Part shown: positions 45,387 through 57,166 of the stretch, in pieces | Numbering within the stretch: position 1 is the stretch's first letter | Layout: each line of letters opens with the position of its first letter | Assembly (NCBI RefSeq): GCF_009870125.1 | Contig: NC_046683.1 | Coordinates: 19,849,001-19,913,000 of the forward strand | Direction: 5' to 3' | DNA: 64,000 nt | From: Drosophila pseudoobscura | Lineage: Eukaryota; Arthropoda; Insecta; Diptera; Drosophilidae | Program-made: the position numbers and the translations under genes | The notes under the pieces: model-generated | What the model saw: only the letters and a program-made list of their open reading frames with translations | What the model was told of the DNA's origin: nothing | Database searches by the model: none

Positions 45387-46782
45387 TTTATTACAGCTGT
45401 TTGAGTTGAAAAAAAATTGTTTTTGGTGGGGGAGGGGATGGGAAAGGCATATGAAGAAAACAAACAAAGCTGGCGCTGCGTAATGGAAGCCAGTTTCGAA
45501 ATTTTATTGTCAAGCACCATTTACAACACATTGGAGATTTGTCAGTACAGTGGGTGCTCGGATACAACATAAAAATTCAAAAATTAAATTTAAACAAAAA
45601 CCAATTAAATTGATTGTTAAATTATTAAGTGACGGTTTTTTTTGGAACTCTTTCTGGAACTTTCTTCAGTAGCAGCAGTCTGGTAAGTTCTCGAAATAAA
45701 TGCGAGTACCAACCACCCCCTACCGTTTGCTGTCCTTGTGTCCATTTCACAACGCTCCCTCCCTCCTACCCCCAGCGCGCCAAGCTGAAATTTTGTGCGC
45801 AATAGAGAAAATTTTCTCGTTTCTGTTTTCACTTTCTGCTTTATTGGGCTCTTTGTTTATGTCGCCCATTCGCTGGCTGGGCCTCAAACCTCAAAGCACC
45901 CAAAGCAAAGCAGAGGAACGACATTTCGTTGTGCAATTTGCTCCAATTTTCCTAGTTTTATTTTGGAATCTGTGTCATGAGATGCTGCAATCTTCAGCAT
46001 CCACACATTTGAACATTTTTCACGTTATTATTCCAATTTCCCTCAGTATATAACCAGCGCTCGTTGTGACCAGGGGTACATATCAACAAACATACATACA
46101 TATGTATATATTTATGTTTTTTATTCAGTGCAAATAGCAAATATCAGCGCATCGCAGTACAACGAGCAACAGGTATTCTTTTCTACTAATAATAACCTTT
46201 TACATAGGTAAACATTTACAAATACATACATATGTACATACATATGTATGTATGTATTGTCTACTAATGTAACAACTCTTTCTGATTGGAGTTTTAATAT
46301 GGTCCGAATGGGGAAAACAAGTTATTGCCTCTCCGCGTCTGCACTTGATGTACTTAGATTCCAATTAGAGGGCTCCTAGTGCAACACAAAGACACTGCGG
46401 AGGGGTGTCTTAGAGTCGTTCTCTTACAAATGTGTGCATAGTCTGTGTGTTACTGCGTTTTCTTTGTTCAACAACAGCACACACACACAAAAGCAAGTGT
46501 CTTAACGGTTATTTCTCCGTATCTCCCTCCTTCCGTATTTATTCACGCACTTGAACATTCTCCACACAGACTACGACCGACCCAATCCCGAGAACCGAGC
46601 TTCATCTGACCTCTAACAAAGAAAGTGCAGGCAAAGTGCAATAGCGCCGAGAAGAAGAGCAAGCCAGAGCCAAATTTGGTTAAAACCGGTTACAGCCACA
46701 GCCGCAGCGACAGCCACTGCCAATTCATTTGCGTCGCAATTTCCCGAACAAAGAAACTAAGGAAAACTCGAGGCCAACCGAC
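45387..46782 (+). other. Leader and probable 5' UTR intron of the TCP11-like gene
   Basis: A donor gtaagt follows cagtctg at about 45680 and a possible acceptor ccacacag lies at about 46568, which would make a 5' UTR intron of about 0.9 kb. The interval contains CATA/TATG and CA microsatellites (46085-46110, 46220-46258, 46480-46492). Confidence 0.4.
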
Positions 46783-48535
46783 ATGGAGAACAGGCAACAG
46801 CAGGAGCACGAGCAGGAGCAGAACCAGAGCCAGAAGTTAGGAAATCGCACCGAAAGCGAGAGCTCAGTTAACAGCATGACGCGCTTCGTGGTGCCCAGCC
46901 TGGATGGTAGCCCGCCGAAGATCGTTACTATTGACGAGGTGTCTGGGATTTTCAAGGACCTCAGGAACATGGAGCTGGCCCATGAGATTGCCCTGAATCC
47001 GGAATTCAAGCTGAAACAGTATGAACCGCCAACGCACAGGTGAGCAGTGGGATTGCCCTCTTTACGTACGACCAGTTCCCATCTAATCCCCCAAATCGTT
47101 GCAGCTTTGAGGGGCGCGTCAAGGCCATGGTGCACAAGGCCTACTGGGATGTATTGCGCACGCAGCTGGAGCGCCAGCCGCCCCAGTACGACCAGGCAAT
47201 ACGGCTGCTTGCCGAGATCAAGGAGTGCATTCCCCAGCTGGTCACACCCAACGAGCGCACGCTGGTGCGAATCAACGAGGTGCTGGATACCGACGTCATC
47301 AGGCAGCAGGCGGAGCAGGGCGTGCTCGACTTCAAGTCCTATGCCGATTTTGTGATTCTCATTTTGTCGCAATCGTGCAGTGCCGCCCGGGATGAGGCGG
47401 TGGCCGAGCTAAGCATGATGGACGATGTAGTAGACACCTTCCGCAGCATTCTGGAGCTGATGGCGATGATGAAGCTGGACATGGCCAACTTCATGCTGGA
47501 GCTGGCGCGAAAGGAAATCTCCGCCAATTCGGTGCAGTACGAGAAGGAGAAGCTCAGCAAGTATCTGCACGAATTCCATGGCAATGGTTAGTATATCGTC
47601 CGTGGAAGCACTCCCACTCTTACACCAGTCCCATAAAATGTCTTATTTATTTCATTGGTCGGATCCCCAGTTGGTTTCCCGGCCACTGAGGACTGGCTCC
47701 AGCGTAATCGCTCTGATGTCAGCAGCATCCAGACCATCTACAATGGATACATGGAACTGATCGACTATCCGGAAGACAAGGACTTCCCCGAGCTTCTGCG
47801 AATTGACAAGGAGCGCTTTGCGGGTATAAGCTGGCGGGCTCAGCGCCTGATCCTGTGCGCCTCGCTCATCTCGATTGCCCAGAGCCCCCCAATTATTTCG
47901 CAGCGTCCCAATAACCGTGCGAAGCTAGCCAAGCAGCTGGAAATCATTATGCAGGATGTCAAAAATGAAACGTGAGTCATTCACTCAAATTTCCGCGAAG
48001 CTGCAGCAGCATTTTCCCTTCAACTTTTACAGCCAAGTGGCCGCTGCTCTGGAGAGCTGCTACGAGCAGATCCGCTGCCTGGTGAACAGCGCCCTGTCGC
48101 AGGAGCAACAGCCGGATATGGACGAGGCTACCTTGGCGAGCCTGAAGAGCCAGCTGATGCAGCTCAGCAACAAAACCTCACCGGTGCGCAGTCTCATGGG
48201 TGAGTTAGTGGCTCAATCCTCTCGAGAAGTTTCTTCTCTATCCCTTTCATTCCCTTTGTTCGTATTGCCCAGCCAAGCGCTTCTATCTCTTTGTCCGTGT
48301 GTCGTTGCGCGCCGACAACCACATTCCACCACCGCCCGCCGGCTTCAAGGAATTTGAGGAGGAGCTGACTGCACTTATATCGTCGATACTGCGCTTGATA
48401 TCCTACAATCATGCTGTCTTTGGGGATCAGTTCTTTAAAATCTTGGAAAAGACAACTCCCAGCGCTCCGGAGTCGACGTCCGAGCCTGCCGCAGCCACAC
48501 CTATTAATGGCATTGCACAGGTGGCCAACCCTTAA
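46783..48535 (+). CDS. T-complex protein 11-like protein
   Basis: TCP11-family cytoplasmic protein; I recall the melanogaster counterpart as CG16721. Five exons: 46783-47039, 47105-47586, 47671-47971, 48033-48199 and 48273-48535. All introns are GT-AG of 60-85 bases and the phases close to 490 codons (489 residues; human TCP11L1 is of similar size). The start is the first ATG of the frame (MENRQQQEHEQEQ); an upstream extension has no ATG. The N-terminus is Gln/Glu-rich. The helical TCP11 domain begins around residue 70 (AHEIALNPEF) and runs nearly to the end. The long 3' untranslated region reaches at least AATAAA near 49347. The precise molecular role is poorly known in the family (sperm function and cAMP signalling are proposed for mammalian TCP11). 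Confidence 0.88.
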
Positions 48536-50005
48536 AAAAGTTAATGTGGGACCCTGGACCTGGACCTGGAACTGGACCTACAGACGCCGAGAAAAAAAAA
48601 TATAAATGTTAACACCCAAAAAGGACAATGAAGGATGCCGCGAAAAAAGGAATGTCTACTGGTATTATAGCACTGGAAACGCTATAGACCCCGAGAACTG
48701 GAAAAGGAGAAGTGAGGATGGTGACTAGGAGAAGGAAACGCCGTGCCCATTGAACTGAACTATCCATTCTTAGCTCTTTAAACATGTATATTCAAAAAGA
48801 TAAATATCTTTGATTTGGATCACAATTAATATAATTTGAAAGTCAATCAACAGACACACTTGCAAACACCAAGAAACCAAACACCAAACACCACACCCGA
48901 GATCCGAAAAGGAAACTGTGCTGGAGCCTCTGTGATAAGATGGAATATATAAAATGTAAAGTATGCATATAGTACATATGGGGCTATATGAACACTGGCT
49001 CGCGTGCTCTTCACCCAACTCTGACAGCATTAGAACAGTCAATAATTAATCATATATTGTTTAATACATACCTAGTATACTTATGTAATACCTAATCTAG
49101 CATTAAGCCCGATTCAAATTGTAACCCCACTGATTGTTAGTCGAATGTAGTTGCAGGTTCTATTGATCTGGTGTGTTCGCGGCAAGAGTCCTGAGAGGAG
49201 TAGGTATGGGACTATGAACCGATAATGATTACTCACAAACTTACATATTTATTACACATGAATGCATCATACATATATATGCATCTATTCAGATATTCGT
49301 AGTTAAGTTGTATGCAAATTGAGCTAAATCCTGACTCACAACGATTAAATAAAAGTTATTCAATTCGATTTGATTGTTAAATGCCTAGGAAAGATGGTAT
49401 TTCAATCTTAAACTCAGAACACTTGAGACATTGCTTATCGTCAGCTGATCCTTTGGTGCTCCGAATCTCTGGTGTTCACTTGAAAGACGAGAGCCAGGTA
49501 GACGATTTCCATAGACAACTGTTTTGCTTCCTGTTCTTGGAATTATAGGTGTTAGCGTGGATCGGTACATCGGTACATCGGCATTTAATATCTTCAAAGT
49601 ATTAGATATGCATGTATGACAAAGATAGGTACATCACAAAGGTACATGGCTTTGGATACAGAACGTTTGCTATGAAAACTGAATTTGCAAAACTTCACAA
49701 GACAATAGCTAAGGTAAAGCCTATAGAATTTTCTTATAGCTAAACTAAATATACCCTTGCTGAGAGCATTCCCTTATGAGCAGATGAAGAACAGAAAACC
49801 GACTCCATGAAGGGTCACACATATAAGTGTCGTCTATCGGGAAGAAAAACCAAGTCCAATCGGTCCACCAGTGTTCTATGTATTTCTAAACAAGAGATTC
49901 TTGGGGTTAGTCACGGTAATGACTACGGTTCTTGTACATTAAATAAAAGAAAGAACCAATTACAAAGTTTATGGAAAACTAAAACATATTTTAAAAAATG
50001 CAATT
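48536..50005. other. 3' UTR of the TCP11-like gene, then intergenic
   Basis: 48536 to about 49365 is the likely 3' UTR, ending after AATAAA near 49347. From there to 50005 I see no supported gene; short ORFs at 49385-49597 and 49807-50055 lack motifs. Confidence 0.5.
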
Positions 50006-51550
50006 CTAAAGATTGGGTCGATACCAGGTCACATCCCCTGTGGCGCAGCCCGTGACGAGTAGGGGCTCCCGGGGACTGAACTTGGCACAGAGCACCGCAT
50101 CCTGGTGCTCTTTCAGGTGTGCCAGTACCACCATTTGGCGTGGGCTCTGCTTCCCCTCCTCGAACGTCGTGTAGATGGGATAGTCGCTGCAGTCGGCGCT
50201 GTAGCCCAAGAGGCGCACGCCATTGTCGTAGGGCGAGCAGATGATGCGACCGTCGGCGGAGAAGCCCGGCTCCTTGATGTAGGTAGGCTTGACATTCGCC
50301 TCGGAAATATAGTACATGAGCTTTTTGGATTTCGGTTCTGGGTCCACAAAGGGACGACGCGCTAGGCGATGGCGTTGGCTTGCCGGTATCGCCTGACGCA
50401 ATGGCAAGACCTCACTGCTAATGGCATGCACTGAATTATATGCAGTTGGGCGTATGGCACGCTGTTGGACGGTTAACTCGGCTGCCCAGATGTCGCGCGG
50501 AAAGCTTTCGGGTTGTTCATGAAGATGCTGTGCGTATGCGGCGGTTCCACCACGGCCGTTAGTTCTATTATAGTTCGATATGCGGCGTGTCGGAGATGAG
50601 GATGGGTGGCGTTTTTTCATGTTGGCCACGTCCTCGTTAATGTCGTGTATGCATGTCCACTCTCGATTCTCATCGTAGCTCACACGCGTCAGCATGCAGC
50701 GGGAGTTCGGATGAATCTGCAGGGCCAGTATTATATCGGCATCGTTGCGCTCCGGAAAATCTGTGACCAGCTCCACGCGGTTCCTCTTCTGGCGCCTCGA
50801 GAACAAATGATCGAATTTGGCCGCCACTGGTATGTACTGATCGACCACCTGCATGAGACGATAGACGCCAGGTTTGAAGCCACCGAGGTCATCGTTTAAT
50901 GTGGTCAAGTCCAGACGATGGATGACCATGATGTATCCACCGCTGGTGCACAGCACCAGTTTGTCGCCCATCGGGGAGATGCGGCATCTCAAGAGGCCAC
51001 TGACATGGAATACGTGCTCTGAGATGAGGCCCTGTTCCGTGTACGAGGCGGTGTCCCAGGTCAAGATGCTGCCATCGAAGCTGGAGGTGACTAGCAGCTT
51101 GTCCTTGGGCGAGTACTCGATGTTCTTCACCCAATTGGAATGGCCATGCAAGACACGAAGCTTTTCGCGCATGTTGCGCAGGTCCCACATTGCGACGGTT
51201 AAATCGTCAGAGCCCGTAGCAAAGATGCGCGCGTCGACGAACTTGATGCAATTGACGCAGTCGGTGTGGGCATCGGGTACCTTGAAAATTTCCTTCTGTG
51301 TGATGACATCGAACACCAACACGGACTTCCGCTCGGTGGCGGCCACTATTACATTTCCATCGGCATTGAATTCCAGATTAAAAACGCCTCCACCGACGCG
51401 TTCAGTCTCGCCGGATTCCTGGTTGGTATGATAGCTGTTAAACATGTTTATGCTTGTGTATATGCGACGCATTATAAAGTTCTCATCTCCCCACGATTGG
51501 AAGCCACGCTCGCGCCGACTTAGATATTGCTCCATAGTTATAATTTTCAT
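50006..51550 (-). CDS. DCAF10 (WDR32)-like WD40 protein
   Basis: Probable substrate receptor for the CUL4-DDB1 ubiquitin ligase. A single ORF of 514 residues; a second ATG is at codon 6. WD40 repeats begin at about residue 55 (GGVFNLEFNADGNVIVAATE), then HTDCVNCIKF...FATGSDDLTVAMWDLRN (about 95-128) and HGHSNWVKNIEYSP...TSSFDGSILTWDTA (about 135-168). A central low-complexity region (about 325-380) separates them from C-terminal repeats, the last ending EHQDAVLCAKFSPREPLLVTG. Human DCAF10 (559 residues) matches in the repeat signatures and in the long insertion. It is read divergently from the lipase gene, with about 550 bases between starts. Confidence 0.85.
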   Translation of the reverse strand: MKIITMEQYLSRRERGFQSWGDENFIMRRIYTSINMFNSYHTNQESGETERVGGGVFNLEFNADGNVIVAATERKSVLVFDVITQKEIFKVPDAHTDCVNCIKFVDARIFATGSDDLTVAMWDLRNMREKLRVLHGHSNWVKNIEYSPKDKLLVTSSFDGSILTWDTASYTEQGLISEHVFHVSGLLRCRISPMGDKLVLCTSGGYIMVIHRLDLTTLNDDLGGFKPGVYRLMQVVDQYIPVAAKFDHLFSRRQKRNRVELVTDFPERNDADIILALQIHPNSRCMLTRVSYDENREWTCIHDINEDVANMKKRHPSSSPTRRISNYNRTNGRGGTAAYAQHLHEQPESFPRDIWAAELTVQQRAIRPTAYNSVHAISSEVLPLRQAIPASQRHRLARRPFVDPEPKSKKLMYYISEANVKPTYIKEPGFSADGRIICSPYDNGVRLLGYSADCSDYPIYTTFEEGKQSPRQMVVLAHLKEHQDAVLCAKFSPREPLLVTGCATGDVTWYRPNL

Positions 51551-52098
51551 GTCAGGATCAAACGAAAAAGTAAAAACTAAAAATGGCCGGCCAACTCAAC
51601 TATCAAATCGGTAGTACTTGTTGCGGTCAATGGGCGGCGCTTTTGTTTTATTTAACGACGTCCGTTTTTCCGTTTCTATGACCGTATCATATACATGTAA
51701 GCATGCATGTCATATGTATGCATGTGTGTAATTAAGTAGCTGACATCGAAACGAGCGGTCTGAAACGGTATTAAAAGCAGTCTTTTCATTTCTTGCTGAG
51801 CTCACTGCATCACTCTGTGACAGACAGCAAAGCTCCTCTCCCCATAACGTGGCGATAATCCCATTCCACTGATCGCTCCAATTTGCCAATTGTTACATTA
51901 ATTATTATTATTATTTACATTAATTGGTATTTAATGCATTGAACCGGTTTTTGTCCAAGAACGGTCACATTAGCTAAGGGCCAAATTCAAAAGCAAAAGA
52001 GAAAAACCAAAAAGCGCAAAGTCAACAGAAAAGAAAAGAGTAAGAAACCAAATGATATCGGAAAATTCACAGGCAGCACCACGTGGTTTGTGACACTT
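51551..52098. other. Divergent promoter interval, DCAF10-like / lipase
   Basis: Contains a short CATG-type repeat (about 51690-51730) and a TATTAAAAG TATA-like element near 51767 oriented to the lipase gene. No further gene is seen. Confidence 0.35.
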
Positions 52099-53358
52099 AT
52101 GGAGCGGAGGATGAATCTATCGTTCGCCGGCTGCGGCTTCTTGGGCATCTACCACGTGGGCGTGGCCGTGTGCCTCAAGAAGCACGCCCCCCAACTGCTC
52201 CTGGAGCGGATTGGGGGTGCCTCGGCCGGGGCCCTAGCCGCCTGCTGCCTGCTCTGCGACCTGCCCATTGAGACAATGGCCGCCGACTTCCTGCGGGTGG
52301 TGGGCGAAGCGCGTCGACACCCGCTGGGCCCGTTTAGCCCGTGGTTCAACCTGCAGAGATGCCTACTTGAGGGGATGCAGCGTGAACTGCCCGAAGACGC
52401 GCACCGGAGGGTGAGCGGGCGGCTGCGCATCTCCCTGACGCGTGTGCGGGACCGGTGCAATGTGGTGATGTCAGAGTTCGGGTCGCGCCAGGAGCTACTG
52501 CAGGCCCTGCTCTGCTCCTGCTTTATTCCGGGCCTCTCTGGACTAATACCGCCGCAGGTGCGGGGCGTGCGCTACATGGATGGCGCCTTCTCGGACAACC
52601 TGCCGCTGCTGGACGAGGACACGGTTACGGTGAGTCCCTTCTGCGGGGAGAGCGACATCTGTCCGCGGGACCGCAGCTCGCACCTGTTCCACCTGAACAT
52701 TAACTGGGCCAATACTTGCATCCGAATCTCGCGGCCCAATCTGCGGCGTATGCTGCGCATCGTACTACCGGGCCGGGCCGAGTTCCTCTCTTCCTTCTGC
52801 CAACAGGGCTACGACGATGCCCTATATTTCCTCAACCGCAACAATCTCATCGGACGCCTGCAGAAGTGGGACCAGTGCCAAGAGCACCTCCTGCCGCAAG
52901 CGGTGCGCGACACCATCGACGGCTACGGCTACATGGAGCAGGCCAACAAGGAGCTCGGTCAGTGGCTCTCACATCCACAGTCGGGCATTCAGCTATTCTG
53001 CCTGCCCTCCGCCCTGATCACCGCTGCCGCTAGACTCGCTCCGCCGCTGGCAAGGCAAGTCGTCCGAATGATCGGGCGGCGCCTCAGCCAGTCGCTGACG
53101 TTATGCGAGCAGCCGCACTTTGATCTAGGCCTGCTGATGATGCACTGCAGCTCTGTAGCTCCGCTGCCGCTGCCGCCACCGCTGCCTCGGACACGACATT
53201 CTATTGATAACGTTGACGCCAATGGAATCAAGGTTCCACAAATATTGAACTCTGGGAAAGGGGAGGAGAATGACGGTCACTGCGATCGTGTAAGCTCTGG
53301 CTCTGCCTCTGCCGCACCACTACCCCCGCCCGACACAGACCTCGCCAGGCCAGACTAA
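52099..53358 (+). CDS. dob: Patatin-like triacylglycerol lipase, brummer type (probably dob)
   Basis: Lipid-droplet lipase of the ATGL/PNPLA2 family. An intronless ORF of 419 residues from ATG 52099; an alternative ATG at 52111 starts MNLSFAGCGFLG, the usual brummer start. Oxyanion loop GCGFLG is at residues 11-16, nucleophile Ser42 in GGASAGAL (GxSxG) and dyad Asp161 in YMDGAFSDN. SPFCGESDICPRD and the FCQQGYDDAL segment are brummer hallmarks. The C-terminal 80 residues are Pro/Ser-rich. Two paralogues exist in flies: brummer (bmm) and doppelganger von brummer (dob). I favour dob because the ORF is intronless and lies near Lsd-2, whose region I recall as holding dob; the assignment is not certain. 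Confidence 0.82.
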   Translation: MERRMNLSFAGCGFLGIYHVGVAVCLKKHAPQLLLERIGGASAGALAACCLLCDLPIETMAADFLRVVGEARRHPLGPFSPWFNLQRCLLEGMQRELPEDAHRRVSGRLRISLTRVRDRCNVVMSEFGSRQELLQALLCSCFIPGLSGLIPPQVRGVRYMDGAFSDNLPLLDEDTVTVSPFCGESDICPRDRSSHLFHLNINWANTCIRISRPNLRRMLRIVLPGRAEFLSSFCQQGYDDALYFLNRNNLIGRLQKWDQCQEHLLPQAVRDTIDGYGYMEQANKELGQWLSHPQSGIQLFCLPSALITAAARLAPPLARQVVRMIGRRLSQSLTLCEQPHFDLGLLMMHCSSVAPLPLPPPLPRTRHSIDNVDANGIKVPQILNSGKGEENDGHCDRVSSGSASAAPLPPPDTDLARPD

Positions 53359-56083
53359 GACGCCACCCGATTTATCAGTGGTCGACAATCTCTATCGGGG
53401 TCAAACTGTGCTTCAATTTGATTTCGCAAGTTTTGTTGTTTTATATTTATATTTTCTGTGATTATCCCGTTTCAAGAATCCCTCCCCTCTCTTATCTGGT
53501 ACAAAGAGCAAATGTGTGCAAGTAAATGCTCCCATCTATTTCACTTTAGGTGCCAAAACTGCTAGCTGCTGGCTGCTTGCTCTGAAAATGCTTTGCTATG
53601 ATAGTTGTATGTGTGTCTCATATGTACATATGTATATACTAAATAAAATTTGTATTGATTCTCAATTCTGCGTTCTAGGCTTAAAGAATGTGGAAGCTCG
53701 CTGCTCTGACACCAAAATATGAATAAAGAAAAATAAATGATAAAAATATGTATAATTATTATAAATACAAATGTATAATTATAAGATTAAAAATGTAATC
53801 CCAAGGAAAGCCCAATCTTTGATAAAAAAATCTAACTATTTTTGGAAAATCTCTATTTTACGATTTACTGTGTCTTTAAATTTGAAATATCCTAAAATAT
53901 ATACATACGTACATATGTACGTATGTAGTTATATGTAAAATACTAAAATCACACTTATTTTGGCCGTTTAAACGAAGCGTTATGCTTCAAATGCCTGTAC
54001 AAAAAAGACATTAAAAAAATATATTGATATTTTTGTACTCTCCTGAGTTTTTTAAAAGAGCCCGAGGAATTCCTAGGACCGCCTAGTTGATGTGCGCTGT
54101 TTCTATACATTTTGCAGAGCGTACTATTATGCCAAAATCGAATACAATACATACATATGTATGTACATGTACTATAGATGTACTATAGCTTGCTGATGAC
54201 AGACCACCCTTTTTTATATGTCTTGTTATAAGATAATTCACAGAACTGCTTTATTCAAATTTATCTAATCCATAATCCAGTGAAAACACTCGTTAAGAAA
54301 CATTCTTATTTGGGCGACTTCACCCTTGGGCAAACCGAGCCAGACGGATCCATAACTGATCCAAGGTTTCGTCGGCTCTCGGCGCTTCCCAATATGTGAG
54401 AGGGAGAATGGGAAATTGACGCAGACACGCTTCCTCTCCCCAACAAGATGAGAAAGACAGTGCGAGAGCAGAGCTCGGAATATTTCACACACATAATAAC
54501 AGTAAAAAAAAAAGAAAGAGAGAATCATAGGAATCACGCCACTGTCTGTACTTTGCCCTCTGTCGCAGTCGAAGACTCACTCACTCGCATTTTTGCTGAT
54601 TGCTCAATGCCACGCATCTTCCGCTGCCTCTCTGCCCGCCCCTACAGCCAGTATGGGACAGTGCTCATCCTGAGGCATCATCACTTACCCCAGCCCTCTG
54701 CTCGTCATCTCCTCTTCATTGCGCTCTTTGGGCGTATAAAATCATTCATTTTTTTGCTTAAACATCAAAATTTGTGATTACGTTTATAGTTGGAACGCCT
54801 TTATGGGTCTCACGATCTCGTTCGCGTTCTCGTTCTCGCTCTTTCTCACTCTTTGATAAGAAGTGTCGGTGGTGTACGAGTTACCAGTTGCCAACTGGCT
54901 ACTACCCCCCGAACACCCGCCCCGCACCAAACATGCTCGTGCATCGTCATCGCGGGGTTGGAAAGCGAGAATGGATCCAAAGTCGAAGCCCACTTTAACA
55001 TTCATCCATTGCTATATTTTGCGGTTGGTAATTCTATCACATCACCATCACGGCGGTGTGTGGACTGAAGTATAGCTGATAGGTATAGTTTGCTCGTCTA
55101 TCGTATCCACTGATAGTATAGTATCATTCAGACAGTAAATATGGTAAAATACAAGTTATTTTCCAACTTTCTTTTAAACTCTAACTGTAACCACTAAAAT
55201 CCAGTTTCATCAGCATTGAAAGCATGGAAAATATCCTCTTCAATTCGCTCTGATTCCTTGAAATTCTCGGCGCTTCTAATTTAATTTGCATGCCATGAAT
55301 GGAGAAATTTTTTCTTTTTAATTTTTAAATTGCCCACTAAATAAAATCTGTGCTGGAAGAGGCATCTCCGTTTTGCTTGAGCAGTTCATAGAACCAGAGG
55401 TTCGGAGGAGGAGAGTCTTTTGGAAGTTCCAGAAGGATCACCTGAGAGACACCTAATAGAATCGCAGAAGAGTCGCTCAGAAGACTCGCCGGGAGTCTCC
55501 TAAACACTACAATATTTTCTTTTCATATGCATTAAGGTTAATCAAAATCAATTATTCATTATACGTACATATTTAGCTTTTAAAGTTACGTACTAAACCA
55601 TAGAACAATTATTATGTTCAACATCTGGAAAATATAATCAATTATTATCACTTGATCACTATTCCTTTGATCACTAAAATTAGTTTCACTTCCTATAAAA
55701 GAAGAATACAAACATACATATGTATGTATGTACATTAAAAAAATTTTATGTTTTCTTACTTTCCGGACTTTTTTATAGAAATATATAAATGCTTATACAT
55801 ACTTAGTTTATAAACATTATAATTTAACTAAATTGTACAGCGCTTACCTCAAGTTTGGTTCACCTTCTGAAAAACTTTGCACTCTAGCATTTGATAGTGT
55901 CAAAAGTGGAAGTATCGCTTAGTCCAATGCTCTAAGAACGAGGTTTGAGCGCGATAAAATAGGGCAGGGAGCATATTGAGAAACGTGTTAGACCTAGTTC
56001 TTGTTTGGCGAGGACTCTGCATAGTTTCATAATGACGCGGATCATATTCTTGATGGTGTCCTTATTCGCCAAAATATAAAAAA
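53359..56083. other. Intergenic, no supported gene
   Basis: The lipase 3' UTR probably ends near 53640-53735, where several AATAAA signals lie. CATA/TATG microsatellites lie at about 53900-53930, 54150-54170 and 55712-55732. GAGAGA-rich sequence at 54395-54530 and a TATA-like gcgtataaaatc at 54733 hint at a promoter, but no ORF follows. Confidence 0.45.
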
Positions 56084-57166
56084 CGAGGGGGAACGTTGTG
56101 AGTTGCTGCGGACACCGCAACTCTACATTTATACCCGATACTTAGTCAGTATGGCACTCCTCCGGCAGACGCCGCTAATATTAAACGACACGACAAAAAA
56201 TGCGTGCGAGAGAGACAGAAAATCAGTCTGAGCGTGACGTCGGGCGCTGCGTAGCCACTGAAAATAGTTTTTTTTTCTTTTCGGCTATAAAAATTATCCG
56301 ATCTGATCCAAATTCAGCAACTGGATAGATATAGTCATTCTCTATGATTCTGCGTTTTTAGTTTTCTCGAATCTGCAATATTGTGGATGCAACAGATTTT
56401 CGTCCTTTGAGGGGGCGGAAGGGGGTGGGGCGAAATTCTGAGATATACGTTTTATAGTGAGATCTAACAGAAGTGCGGATACCAAATTTGGTTACACTAG
56501 CCCTAATAGTCTCTGAGATTTGTGGATGCCCCAGATTTTCGTCCTTTGCGGGGGCGGAAGGGGGTGTGGCGAAATTTTGACACAAAAAGGTCAAGGTCCG
56601 ATATCTCAGGAGTGTGGATACCAAATTTGGTTGCCCTGGCTCTTATAGGTTCTGAGATCCTTGAACTCATATTTTGCAATTGGCAAAACCAACCATGAAA
56701 CCTGTGTGTTAGAGAGAGACAGAGCGAGAAAGAGTGAAATTGTTTGCTTGATTCTGGCTATAATAATTATACGATCTGGTTCAGATTTTGCACTCTAGAA
56801 GATGTAGTCATCTTCTACGATTCTGCGTTTTTAGTTTTATCGAATCGTTGAAATTGTGGATGCCACAGATTTTCGCCCTTTGTGGGGGCGGAAGTGGGCG
56901 GGGCAAAGTTTTGAAATATTTTTGTAGCAGTGACATATCACTGAAGTCTGGATCCAAAACATCGTTGCTCTAGCTCTTATAGTCTTTGAGCATTAGGCGC
57001 TGAAAGGGACGGACAGACAGACAGGGCTCAATCGACTCGGCTATTGATGCTGATCAAGAATATATATACTTTATGGGGTCGGAAACGATTCCTTCTGGAC
57101 GTTACACACACCCACTTTTACCACAAATCTAATATACCCTAATACTCATTTTGAGTATCGGGTATA
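56084..57166 (+). mobile_element. Full-length DINE-1-type non-autonomous Helitron
   Basis: About 1.08 kb element closely similar to 9905-11033 over its whole length, with a shorter GACGGACA microsatellite. It is flanked by A runs on both sides (aaaaaa before, aaaaa after). High similarity of the two full copies suggests recent activity. Confidence 0.72.

Noticed and set aside
54732-55005. Promoter-like TATA at 54733 followed by short ORFs
   Set aside because: No ORF has recognisable motifs or consistent splice sites; kept only as a note on the intergenic interval.
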